Positions 54,312 to 64,000 of a stretch of 64,000 nt of DNA are shown one piece after another. Under the pieces are notes generated by a model that saw nothing but the letters and a program-made list of their open reading frames with translations, searched no databases and had not been told where the DNA came from. Both the position numbers and the translations under genes were made by a program. Within the stretch, counting starts at the first letter, position 1. Each line of letters opens with the position of its first letter. Origin of the DNA: Nannochloropsis oceanica (taxonomy: Eukaryota; Sar; Eustigmatophyceae; Eustigmatales; Monodopsidaceae); assembly GCA_004519485.1 (NCBI GenBank), contig CP038122.1:248001-312000 (forward strand), read 5' to 3'.

Positions 54312-55333
54312 TTACGGCGTCGGTATGGTACTCGCCTTGGGAATAAACGCCACCACCACCTCGGTCACCACCATAAACGCAATCGCCCCCCACGTAATCT
54401 TTGTCATCGTATCGAAATAAGGCGGTGCCCCCTTGGTAGCTTCCTTGGCCTTCTCCCTCTGTTTCATTTCTTCCAGCTCTCGAGGCATGAGAATACCAGG
54501 TTTCCCTCCCGTCTTCCCTGAGTCCGCCGCGACGGCCTTTCCGCTCTTTAGAATCTTCAGGTCTTCTAGACGAGGCAAGGCTGATTTCCGTTCGTCGACA
54601 ATAAGCTCTTCCAGAGTGGAATCATACCGAGCTGTCCCCGGACCAGCAAGGGGGAGCGAGGACGCGGTGGAGGACTTCGTGGAAGACGAGGACGAGGAAG
54701 GGGGACCACTGCCTGCCTTGCGCCGTCGGCGTTTCGACCGCTTGTTTTGCTCGTCTGGCTCGCTGTCAGGGCTGGGGGTACTGTGAAGACGGAAGAGTAG
54801 TCGGCGGATGGAGGATAAGGAGGAGGAGGAGGAGGAGGAGAAGGAAGTGTCTGTGTATAGTGAAGAGGGGAGGAGGGTGTGGGGAGCGTTGAGTGTTGGT
54901 GGTTGCCGTTGATGGGATGAGAGATAGGATATAGCAAAGAAAATCGGTGTATTGTGGTTCAGCGAAAATGGGAAGCTTAATCAAAGGGTGGGTGATATCA
55001 GTGGTCACTGCTTGTGTATTATTGAGGGGGATGAGAGGATGGAGAGCAACCGAGGGCGGAGATAAACGAACGTAAGCACGCACAAAGACAGGCGAAAAGA
55101 GTACCGAAGCAAACGGTGATACCACGCTCGTATCTCTTTTTCCTCTCACAAAGTCGACACCTACCTGTTATGGCAGGGGCTGCGGCAGAGGATGAAGCAC
55201 TTAATCGGCCGGACGACAAGGACAACTGTTGAGGAGGTAAAGGCGCAAGGAAAAAGGCGCGGGCAGGTAGGAAATAGTAGAGGGTCAGCGCCAAGAAGAG
55301 GATGGCAGCGTGCAAATGTTGTGGCCTGGGCAT
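54312..55333 (-). CDS. Plastid-targeted protein with a C-terminal membrane helix, unknown function
   Basis: Exons 55333-55161 and 54780-54312 give 213 residues. The donor was chosen at AG followed by GTGTCG because it is the one that keeps phase; the stronger-looking CAG/GTAGGT site 4 bases upstream does not join in frame, so the junction is uncertain. Residues 1-26 are a signal peptide ending LPARAFFLAP, a stramenopile plastid motif with Phe at the first mature position. The middle is Lys/Arg-rich (KRSKRRRRKAG) and Ser-rich. A conserved-looking block (STLEELIVDERKSALPRLED) and a final helix (about 180-200, ITWGAIAFMVVTEVVVAFI) follow. The layout suggests a plastid tail-anchored protein. I do not recognise the family. 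Confidence 0.6.
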
Positions 55334-55814
55334 GGTGGCTAGTGGTGGCCTTGCGTAGGCGTCCGAGGATACTGAGTCAATGGACAAAAGGGAGGCTTGA
55401 CCAAAAAATAAATCCTGTGCTATACATATCACAGAATTATATAAGAAGGAGGGGGTAAGCTGCGATGTTTATATCTTCGCGTGTGGTCTGAATGGCGGGG
55501 TTGGGCGCAGCAAAAGGACCACTTGCACCTGAATTCAGGTCTGAATAATAATTGATCCGACAAGTTTCTTCCATACAGAAGCAACTTGAACGTGTGATGA
55601 TCACGAGGTACCCTCGCTTACCCTGCTGTACCCGCGAACCATGAAGCCACTCCAGCATGTACAAACTATGCATGCGTGTTCTCTAACACCTGGACTCGGA
55701 TCCCTTTCGACACTGTAAGCTACAGAAAGCGCCGCGGGCTCCGGCATCCATACTAGCCTCCCTCCCTCCTTCCGCGCGTCGCCGAGCCAAGGCCAAGCAA
55801 GCCAGCCTATCACA
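55334..55814. promoter_or_regulatory. Divergent promoter region of the plastid protein gene and RPB11
   Basis: 481 bases between diverging start codons. A small inverted repeat (CACCTGAATTCAGGT near 55525-55540) is seen. No RNA gene recognised. Confidence 0.45.
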
Positions 55815-56873
55815 ATGAATGAACCCAAGCGGTAAGTCCGTAGGGAGAAATGCTTCCACCACCACTCAAAGGAGGAGCTTCACTTTTTTGGCGTCGTGTA
55901 AGGGCAGTGTGGTCATGTATGTGTGGAGAATCTCCCACGCGTTGTGTAAGGGCATTGTGGTCATGTATGTGAGAAAAAGGCCACCATTCTCCCACGGTTA
56001 GGACAGACCAGGCTACCCTGCTTGCGCTACCCCTTTCCCCTACCTCCTTTCCGCATACATGACAATCTGATCGTGGATCCTCAAGAGGTTTGAAAGGGCT
56101 TGCGTCATGGATGTGCCTGTTCACTCGCTCACTCACACACCATCCGTCTTGCTCACTATCATACTTACCCACGATCAATAACAGGGCGGACTCGTACCGG
56201 CTGGTGGAAGGCGAGAGGAAGTAAGTGCACCAGGAAATGGGTTATGACAAGGGTTTATTACCCTGATTTTGTGTGTGTTATATTCTTTGTATCTGTGTCC
56301 GCGTATTTTGTCGCGTTTTGGGTCGGCTTTTGTTGCTAGTCTCTGTATGTATGTACGTGCTCATGTTCGCATTTTGTGTTTTTCAGCTAATGCATAACAA
56401 GCTCTCACCTGCCGTCCCTCCACTCTTTCTTCCTCCCTCTCTCAGATGTGAATGGAAAGATAGTGCCAACGAGAAGATGCCTAATTCGGGCACACTGACC
56501 ATCAACAAGGAGGATCACACCATGGGGAATCTTGTTCGGATGCAGCTCCTGAGAGATAAGCAAGTAAAGTTTGCAGGCTACATCCACCCACACCCTTTGA
56601 TTCATAAAATTGAGCTGCGGGTGCAGACTATGGATAGGGCGCTGTCGACTCCCATGCAGGTATTTATTCATTGATCGATTTACTTGGTCATTCATTTGTT
56701 TATTTATTGGTGAACTAATTCACAAACTTATTTCATGTATTTTTCAATATTGACTACAGGCCCTAGAAAATGCCTTGTCCGATCTGAATCAAGAGTTCAC
56801 GGGTCTCAAAAGCAAGTTCCAACAAGAAGTGAGACGCGTCCAAGAAGAACAAGCAGAGCGGGAGTACAGATAG
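55815..56873 (+). CDS. RPB11: RPB11, RNA polymerase II subunit (POLR2J)
   Basis: Four exons join in phase: 55815-55831 (17 bases), 56185-56220 (36 bases), 56446-56659 and 56760-56873 (126 residues). The start [18 protein letters not shown] matches the MNAPPAFESFLLFEGEKK start of human RPB11. The core [20 protein letters not shown] and [20 protein letters not shown] is the alpha-like dimerisation fold. The C-terminal helix ([10 protein letters not shown]) is as usual. RPB11 pairs with RPB3 in the assembly platform of RNA polymerase II in the nucleus. The two tiny first exons are too short for ORF finders and would be missed without the family pattern. Confidence 0.95.
55893..55971. repeat. Tandem duplication in RPB11 intron 1
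   Basis: GTGTAAGGGCA(G/T)TGTGGTCATGTATGTG occurs at about 55896-55924 and again at about 55944-55971, 48 bases apart, with related CTCCCACG sequence after each copy. Confidence 0.8.
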
Positions 56874-57347
56874 AGAAAGAAGAGGGAGGGAGGAAGTGTG
56901 GGAGGGAGGGAGGAAGGAAGGGAGGAAGGGAGGTGTTTATACAGAAAGAAGAAGAAGCAATGAGGGATACGAAAGCAAGTATAAGCATTCATGTGTGTTT
57001 TCCCTTATCCTTAAGACCTATTTCGTGTTACTCTTTCGTCGTTGCCGATGCTTTTTTCCTTCTGATGTTCCGACAGTGAGATATATTCTATCCGCGCATT
57101 GTCATCTCATTTTGATACGGCTTCCCTCTCCTTTCCCTTTTCTAACTTCTGCTCCTATGCTTTCGCTCTTTCTTTCATCCCCCTCCCCCCACTCCATTCC
57201 TTCCCTCCCTCCTTTCTAACTCTCACACACTCCTTTCTCTCAGAAGAATCAGGTCGACATCCATTTTAAATGCCCTTGCCAGCCACTGAGGATTAAATCC
57301 CGCCTGCTCCACTCCAACTCCAAACCACTCCTTCACCAAGAAGACGC
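56874..57347. other. Intergenic between convergent 3' ends
   Basis: 474 bases with a GGGA tract directly after the RPB11 stop (56883-56935) and pyrimidine-rich sequence near 57170-57245. No gene seen. Confidence 0.5.
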
Positions 57348-57614
57348 TCACGCACTCACAAGCTCTCCCTCCCTCTCTCCCTCCCTCCCTCCTAGCTCCT
57401 TCATAATTTTCTCTTTAATTGGAATAAGGTCCGCCGCCATTTTGTAGGCCCGTGCCAGCCTCTGAGGATGAGTGGGCGCCTGCTCAAGCTCATCCAACAA
57501 ATGCTTGAAGAGATCAGAAAATCCCAATAGATCCGCAACTTTGTGGTGCTGTTGCAGCCGCTGCTGCTGCTCCGGCTGGTGCAGCTGTGATGGTTGTCGT
57601 CGTTGTCGTCGTCG

Positions 57615-57685
<71 letters not shown>

Positions 57686-59306
57686 GTTGTTGTCGTTGCG
57701 GTTGCTGCTGCTGATCAGGGAGGGGGACGACCGAGAGAGCTACAAGGGAGAGGGCCAGTCCTGGAATGGTCAGAGGAGAGCAAGGAGGAGGAGCAGCAGC
57801 AGCAGGAGTAGCAGCAGCAGCAGTAGCACTGTTACTGCAGCTGCTGCGGCTGCGTCGGTCGGAGCTGCTATTGCTAGTGGTGGTGGTTTTACTCATTCTG
57901 CATCTGTAACGCGTACCGTTGTCGTTGCTGCTGTTACTGCCACTACCCGCCTTGTTGTCCTCTTTCACTGCAGTTGCAGCAGTTGGAGTGCCCTTAGCCA
58001 CCGACAGAGCAAAGGCAAAATTATTACAGCTACTGCTAGTGCTGCTGTTGCTGCTGCCGCTGCTGCTGCCGCTGCTGGCCCCACTTCGAGTTCGAATTGG
58101 AGAAGGAGGAAAAGGAGGAGGGGTGAAGGCGGAGGGGAAGGGGGTGGGGGCTAGCGAGGGAGGAAGGGAGGGTGGAACGATACTACTGCTTCTGTTCGTC
58201 TCGTTCACGTTTTTCCTACTGGACGAAGAAGCTCGTACCCTTTCAGGCGGCACCTCCAGGAGGGAGGGAGGGACGGAGGAAGGGAAAGAGGCAGAGGCTG
58301 GTAAGAAGGAGGAGGCTAGAAAAGCCTGTGGTGGGGGTAGACGCAGGGCGTGTGCTAAACTCCCTCGTCGGATCCTCGCCTGCGCTGGATCGGGTTCCCA
58401 TGTCCCTCCATTTTTTCGCCCATCCATTCCTTTTCCTTCATCCCATCCTGCTCCTTCCTCTGCCTTTTCCTTCTCCTTCTCCTCCACTTTATGTGCTATC
58501 GCGTCTGCTGCTCCTGCTCCTGCTACTCCTGCTCCTCGTCCTCCGCCACTCCCATAATTCCGTTGAAGCCTCGCCGCACATTTCCTCTGAAGCCTCCCCT
58601 CTTCTTCCACTTCCTCCGCCTTCCCATCCCGTGCTTCTTCCTCTTCTTCCTCATCCTCTTGCAAATCAAGTAAGGGCGTGACTAATGCACCAGAAGCCTC
58701 CCCTCGACGTGAGGGGTTACAAGGATATGAAGGCGAGGAAGGAACTTGGTAGGGGGTGCAGTTGAGGGAGGAGGGAGAGTGGGAGGCAGGGGACGGAGGA
58801 GAGAGAGAAGAAGAAATGGTAGATAACGAGCGCGAGGAACGACGAGGAGAATAAGACGGGGAAGACAGGGAAGAGGGTGACGAGGAAGAGGAAGATGAAG
58901 AAAGAAAGGAGAGTTGCGAAGTTCCTGCTACAGCTCCTGCTTCTCCTGCTCCTGCTGCTGCTGTTGAAAAGAAAGAAGAGGCAGAATGGCCAGGGTCAGG
59001 AATTGCTCGTCGTCGTTTTTTATTGTCGCCACCATCTACGGGGATAAGGGTTTGAAGTTTCGCCCGAGCTCGTTTCCGATTCCTCCTTTCCCTCCTCCGC
59101 CGCCTTCCTCCTTCTCCAGCACCACCTCCCCCTCCAACTCGTCGGCCTCCACCCGTCTCTCCTACCGGAGATGTAGCCCCCAGCAGCCAATTCCTCATGG
59201 AGATATGCGTACATGCGTCACGCTTGCCATTGCTAGTATCTTGGTGATAACGACATGTGTCGGATGGTCGCATGAGTGTGTAGCTCTTGAGAATACGCTT
59301 ATCCAT
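57348..59306 (-). CDS. Gln/Ser-rich low-complexity protein of unknown function
   Basis: A long frame with first ATG at 59306 (652 residues). Low-complexity runs dominate: Ser tracts, Glu tracts, Ala/Gly tracts and a Gln region coded mainly by CAA (57614-57700). The only ordered-looking part is the C-terminus: VADLLGFSDLFKHLLDELE and ARAYKMAADLIPIKEKIMKEL, two or three amphipathic helices. A basic patch (RRRRRERRNRKRARAK, about 70-85) could be a nuclear localisation signal. Gln-rich plus basic patch would fit a nuclear regulator, but that is a guess. Upstream exons cannot be excluded. The absence of stops over 2 kb supports coding, though repeats also resist stops. Confidence 0.55.
57614..57700. 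repeat. GTT/CAA triplet microsatellite coding a Gln tract
   Basis: About 85 bases of GTT on the plus strand with GTC interruptions; CAA on the coding strand, read as Gln with a few Arg. Confidence 0.9.
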
Positions 59307-59978
59307 TGCGTTTGAGAGAAAAATCACACCGAGTCGCCGCCAGAATATGTTCGTTGAGGTCTGCCTCCCCTCGAGGTACTTTTGCAGGGGTACAGCTGCT
59401 GCTGCTCCTGCTGCTGCTCCTGCTGCTGCTCGTCGGAGATGTTGTGCGAAGTCTGTGAAGAGAGAAAGAAAAAGTGGGAGGCTGGGGGAGGTCGAAATGA
59501 GGTTACCCGGAGGGGGAGCTTGCTCTGCTAGTTGGACTGCAATGTTTGCTCTTTTTTAGACCAACGCCTACACATAGACACTTCACAATTTTGAAGAGAT
59601 CGAAGTGAATGCTATCTCTATGCGCTAGTCCCTGCTTGCTGAGCCGTTGCTACTCCGACTCCCGACGATCGCCGCCTCGCTAAACGCCTCAGGAGGGCTT
59701 TCTCAAGCGACATTACTCTGAGACGAGGCCCACTCCTGTCCAGCCAGCCAGGCGTGTTGATTTTGACAGACCCACTTTGTAAGGAGTGTTGATGGATCCC
59801 TAGCGTCACCGTCGTCGAAGTCGATTGTCGTACCACCGGGACAGACTACTAATAGAGCAATCTGTACCCGGAGACAAGGTACCTATCACACGCCCCAACT
59901 TCCCTCCCACGCACACATCCACAATGCACAGACAATTACAAGAATCAGGAGCAGGGCCACACAAACACAGAGAGCAGC
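59307..59978. promoter_or_regulatory. Divergent region upstream of the Gln-rich gene and NPL4
   Basis: 672 bases with a short CTG/CTC repeat (59397-59440). No gene called; promoters of both neighbours lie here. Confidence 0.45.
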
Positions 59979-61989
59979 ATGCTTCTGCGCGTGCGCAGTA
60001 AGGTGGGCACCTGGCGTGTGGAAGGCGTCGGGCCCGAATTGACAGTTGCCGCGTTGAGAAACCGTGTCCTGGCAGAGCATGGTGTGACTCCTCACCCTTC
60101 TCAGATCTTCAGTCTTGACCCGGCGGGGAAGCGGGTGATGGAGGATGGGCAGACGGTGGCAATGTTGGGCTTAAAGCATGGGGATTTGGTGCATTTGGCG
60201 ATTCGGGAAGAGGATTGTGCGCACGAGGCTGGAAAAAAAATCGCTGCTGATGGGAGTATTGTGAACAAGACACATTTGGAGGCGTCCCGTGAGAGGGGAT
60301 TTCGGCCAGGGATGATGTCTTTAAGGAGCATGAAGATGCACTGGACATTGACGGATTTCGTGGAGCTGGACGCGCAATTTGAGTATAAGATCAAGGCGCA
60401 GAAGAACGAGAATCCCTGGTGCACCAAGGCCATTATGGAGCCAGCGTGCGGGAATGACTTCCAGGTGCGAAGGGAGAGTGGGAGGGAGGGGCTAGAAAGG
60501 GTGATGGAGAGTTGTTTTTTGTGAGGAGGGGGTGTGAGTATTGTGGTTAATGGCAATTGTGGAGCGGAGCGTGCAGTTTGACTGAGGTTGCATTTTGTGT
60601 CCCCCACCCTTCCTCCCTCCCCTTACTAACCCTGGTCGACGAAGACAACGTCTCAGAACGAATCTTGGGTAGCTTTTCCTTCTCCTCTTCTTCCTTTCTC
60701 ACCTGTCCTCGTTCTAGCTCGACCTCTATCATTCAGCTTCCTCCCTTCAGGTCATCCTCTTTCTCTCGTCCTTCCTTTCCCTCCATCCCTCCCTCCCTAG
60801 TCCTACATGCGCCGCTTGGGGTTCAACCAGTGCCGTGTAGGCTACCTCTACGGCACATTTACGGATGCGAAGGAGGCCAAGGTTGAGGTACTGTACGAGC
60901 CGCCGCAAGAAGGTGAGGAAGGGAGATAGATATGTTGACGCATGCGATGAATTCACAAAAGAAACTAAAGAGGTCTCATGTGCTTAGAAAAGTACGTGCA
61001 TGTGGTCTGATCGATTGAAATGGGTGTAGTTATTGGGCCTCATTAAGGTAAAGGGGAGCAAAGCATGCAAAGCATGTTGAGGTGTGGCGGCTTCTTCAAC
61101 GCTGCCATTGACAAGTCCCCGGTCACATGCAGCATACTCACCGGCACACACCCACACCTCACCCATAACCATATCTACACGCCCGTACGACAAACACACC
61201 CACACATATCTCCGCACATGAACACAAACACACACATATATAGGCACACATGAAAGCTTCGAGCTTCTGGAGGACCCGCGTGCCGAGAAGGTCGACGCGC
61301 TGGTCGCCGCATTGGGCCTGACTAAGGTCGGGTGGATTTTCGCCCATCCCCCGCGCGAAGAAGGCTTTATATTTTCCGGTTTGGAAGTCATGCTGGCCGC
61401 GATGGGTCAGCTTGAGGCCGCCGATGGGGTGAAAGAAACGCCTTTTGTCACTGTGCGAGTCTCGTTGGCGCCGGCGGAGAAGGTGGAGGGGGAGGAAGGG
61501 AAGGAAGGAGGGCCGACGGCGCCATCGGTTGCGCATTTCGATGCCTTCCAAGTGAGTTTGCAGTGTATGGAGATGGTGGCAGAAGGTGCGGTGGAACCCG
61601 GGGAGGAGCCAGGCTCCATGCACGTGAACGAGTCCTTCACCGCGATTGTGGAGGGTCGTGCTGCCAAGACAGTGGACAACAACTTCTTTTTGGTGAATGT
61701 CCCCGTAGGGAGCGAAGAGAGCAAGTTGTTTTTATCCCAATACCCCAAGTGGAACCGACTGGATGAGCTCCCGGACGCCAAGACTATGGCTGCACAATTA
61801 TCACAAGCGGGTAAGGCCGGATGGCGGTTTGTGGACTTGTTGGGCGATTTCCATTTGTTGTTGTTTCTGGCGGAGTTCTTGGATATGAGCGAGATGGAGG
61901 TGGTGTGTGCGAGTGTGCGGGATAAAGAGAGTGTGCCGTTGGGAGAAGGTCACGTGGCGCTGATCCGGGCGATTGCAGGGATGGATTGA
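59979..61989 (+). CDS. NPL4: NPL4, Cdc48/p97 cofactor
   Basis: Three exons join in phase: 59979-60464, 60801-60912 and 61244-61989 (447 residues). The last acceptor (ATATAG before GCACACATG) was chosen because it gives YEPPQEGTHESFELLEDPRAEK, matching human YEPPQ-G-LELLEDPKAE. Residues 1-80 form a ubiquitin-like domain (LKHGDLVHLAI). The NPL4 core has GYLYGTF, LGLTKVGWIF and the MPN-like body, ending with DFHLLLFLAEF. NPL4 with UFD1 recruits ubiquitinated substrates to the Cdc48 unfoldase for proteasomal degradation and ER-associated degradation. It is shorter than the animal protein (about 600 residues): the zinc-finger region is reduced to a short Cys segment around residues 147-174 and the C-terminal NZF finger is absent. 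Confidence 0.93.
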
Positions 61990-62457
61990 ATGTGAGGGAT
62001 AGGGAGAAAAGAGGGAGAGGAGGCAGAGATCAAAGAAGGAAAGAAGACGAATGAGAATGGAGCGGTGCTTGATTCATATGATGGTAGCGCATTTCGAGTA
62101 AAATGCAAGCACTTCTATTGTTGGAGAGTTTTCGTTCCATTTCGAGGGAAAAAGCATTCAATGCGTATTTCCAAAATCATTTCCGCATCATAAGTCGACT
62201 CATGGTGATAGCGGGGAACGCCACGACTGCTGGTGTGGAAAATCTCTCAACTCTATCACCAATTAAACGCATGCACATAGACGAGAAAGATAGAGCCTTT
62301 CAGACATATTTGTTTCGTTCTCTTTTCAAGTAGTAGTATCGCCCGCCTCAATGTTGTTGTCCGCATTGCGGTGCGTGTTACTTTGGGTCTCAACTGATGC
62401 CACCCAGCCCTGCTTTCCCGTGCCTTTCACCCCTCAGCTCCTCTTCACCCTCTTCCC
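61990..62457. other. Intergenic between convergent 3' ends
   Basis: 468 bases. A 76-codon plus-strand open frame (62103-62333) has no features; treated as 3' UTR. Confidence 0.45.
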
Positions 62458-63965
62458 TCAATACCTCCTCCCTCCTCGCTCCCTACTTCGGCTTCGACTC
62501 CTATCCCTCCCTCCCCGTCCGTTATCTCGATCTCTCCCCCTTTCCCTATACCTGTCCCCTCCACCACGCTCCCTCTCTCTATCTTCACGATAATCCCTCC
62601 CTCCCCTCCCTCCCTCCCTCCCCCTCTCCCGACTCCTGCTCCTGCTCCGTCCCCCTCTTCGCTCCCTCTCCCTACTTCCACTCCTCCCCCTCCCACCTCG
62701 CTCCCTCCCCCCTCCTCCTCCTCCTCTTCCCCCCCAACTGCCCCCTTCAGGACCATCCGAACCCCCCCCATCCCTTCCCCTCCTTTTCCCCCCTTCCCTC
62801 CTTCTGTCCTGGATCTCCTTCATCTTCTCCCTCAACAGGACATAGCCCAAGTGCAACTTCCCTCCGAAATGGTCGGCCAGTCGCTTGTCGTTGTCACTGA
62901 TGGATAGAAACGCTCCACATACATCACACACCCGCAACCTTTGGTTCGGGTCCGACGACGACGATGACGAAGAAGGAGCGGCAGCATTAGCAGGAGCGGT
63001 GGTCGCAGCTGTGGAGGTAGGAGGGAGGGATGGAATACCACCAGGGCCCTTCGCTCCTAGATGCCCTCCCTCTCTCCCTCCCACCCCTCCTTTCTCAATA
63101 CCCTCCGCAAGCAACCTTTCTTGAATTTTATTTTTCTGCCTCTTGAGTTCTTCTGCTTTTTCGCTCAACTCCTGCGCTTCATCCACCTCTCCTTCCTCCC
63201 CCGCTGCCTCTGCCTTGGCCAGCACCTCCTCGATCTCTCCCTGTAATCTCAGTATCTCCGGATTCGACGACAAGTCACTTCTTCCCCCCTCCCTTCCTCC
63301 TACTCCAAGCGTACCCACCCCAACTCCTCCTCCTCCCAGCTGTTGATGCTGCGACGATAGCGGCTCGCGCTGTTCATGCTGCTGTTGCTGCTGCTGCTCA
63401 CCAATCGGAACGTCTGTCCTCCTCCGGCCCCTCGCTATCTTCCTATCCGCCTCATAAATATACTCTCGTAACACCATTTCCAAGTCTCTCTCATACCTCT
63501 TCCTGTCCTCTGCCACGGGCCCTCCCTCCCTCCCTCCCTCCCATTCCTCCTCTTCCTTCTTCAGGTCGGCTTCAAATTTCTGTTGCAGGCCTTCGTCATG
63601 GAGGCGCTCGCATTGCCCGAGATCGATTTTGGTCTTGCTGAAGACTTCGTGCGGGCAGCAACCGAGGAGAAACTGCTTGCAGACGCGCTGTATGGGGAAA
63701 GGGGTTGGTGTGAAGTGGAGAGGGGAAGCAAGACCGGCAGGCACGTAGCGCTATCCCAAAAGGCTTGTCTACCCAGAGCCAAGGTGTAGAAATAGATTTA
63801 AAAGGGATGGGCACATGCTACCAGAAGACGTACCTCGTCGCGATAGTCCGCAATCTCCGCGTCCGGGTTGTCCAGGTTACGATTCATGCCCATCATCTCG
63901 TCAAGCATGGCCCGTTGGGCGTCCACACCCGACAGAGGTCCCGCGCGGCCTCCCCATTTACCCAT
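62458..63965 (-). CDS. LUC7: LUC7-like U1 snRNP splicing factor
   Basis: Exons 63965-63834 and 63687-62458 join in phase (453 residues). MGKWGGRAGPLSGVDAQRAM and LDEMMGMNRN start the LUC7 domain. The first zinc finger is CCCH type (VCKQFLLGCCPHEVFSKTKIDLGQCERLHD). A long helical region follows, then a C2H2 finger (VCDVCGAFLSISDNDKRLADH...LH). The C-terminus is an RS/RE-rich tail. LUC7 proteins bind U1 snRNP and steer 5' splice-site choice. This is of interest here because introns in the window show unusual G-rich sequence just inside the donor. A GGGA tract is translated between the first finger and the helices (EWEGGREGGPVAED). The 5' UTR continues to the window edge. Confidence 0.94.
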
Positions 63966-64000
63966 CGTGTATCGTCGTACTGCTGCTGCTGGCTGGAATC

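Noticed and set aside
57594-58557. Plus-strand poly-Leu/Val/Ala open frames
   Set aside because: Out-of-frame reads of the CAA/CAG and Ser repeats of the minus-strand gene; repeats suppress stops in all frames.

Overview
The window is nuclear DNA from a compact, GC-rich eukaryotic genome. It is most likely a eustigmatophyte alga of the Nannochloropsis/Microchloropsis type (inference). The evidence is: spliceosomal GT-AG introns of about 80-400 bases; two proteins that begin with a signal peptide followed by a stramenopile-style plastid motif (ASAF/ARAF-like); a plastid NTRC-type thioredoxin reductase-thioredoxin fusion; a CBM20-TPS-TPP protein; and core eukaryotic genes (MCM2, RPB11, RagC, NPL4, LUC7, USB1). 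I see no transposon, virus-derived element, CRISPR array, tRNA or rRNA.

Layout. 1-6.1 kb: 5' part of a mitochondrial-type single-pass membrane protein and a 1555-residue unknown protein, both minus. 6.1-10 kb: gene-poor, with a pyrimidine microsatellite and hairpins. 10-12.6 kb: a Pro/His-rich protein with four CxxC knuckles and a C-terminal coiled coil (plus); its frame breaks at a 16-C run. 14.3-17.9 kb: MCM2 (minus, six exons). 18.5-19.2 kb: four-helix membrane protein. 19.9-21.9 kb: REX1-B-domain protein and an HSL-type hydrolase, head to head. 22.2-25.7 kb: USB1 and RBBP4/MSI1, head to head. 26.2-26.9 kb: plastid SRPBCC protein. 28.1-31.1 kb: RNF10-like RING protein. 32.3-33.8 kb: DHHC S-acyltransferase. 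35.2-40.1 kb: CBM20-TPS-TPP. 40.8-42.9 kb: FAD synthase. 43.4-45.3 kb: RagC/D GTPase. 46.6-48.2 kb: monoglyceride-lipase-like hydrolase. 48.6-50.4 kb: sphingosine-1-phosphate lyase. 51.4-53.9 kb: NTRC. 54.3-55.3 kb: plastid-targeted membrane protein. 55.8-56.9 kb: RPB11. 57.3-59.3 kb: low-complexity Gln/Ser-rich protein. 60-62 kb: NPL4. 62.5-64 kb: LUC7.

The genes do not form an operon or cluster. Recurrent themes are chromatin/replication/RNA (MCM2, RBBP4, USB1, RPB11, LUC7), proteostasis (RNF10, NPL4), nutrient signalling (RagC, TPS-TPP) and lipid turnover (three hydrolase/lyase genes). Exon joins were set by hand from splice signals, reading phase and family conservation; every multi-exon model given here joins in phase, except that the CxxC gene also needs the C-run to be miscounted by one.

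The most unusual features are: (1) GGGA/CCCT tetranucleotide tracts, with CCCT on the sense strand next to 3' splice sites, matching GGGA tracts just inside the 5' splice site in about a third of introns, and GGGA read as Arg-Glu-Gly-Gly inside exons; (2) a CBM20-TPS-TPP protein with substitutions at key positions in both enzyme domains; (3) an FAD synthase with the animal domain order reversed; (4) a stop-free 123-base intron hidden inside the RNF10 reading frame.
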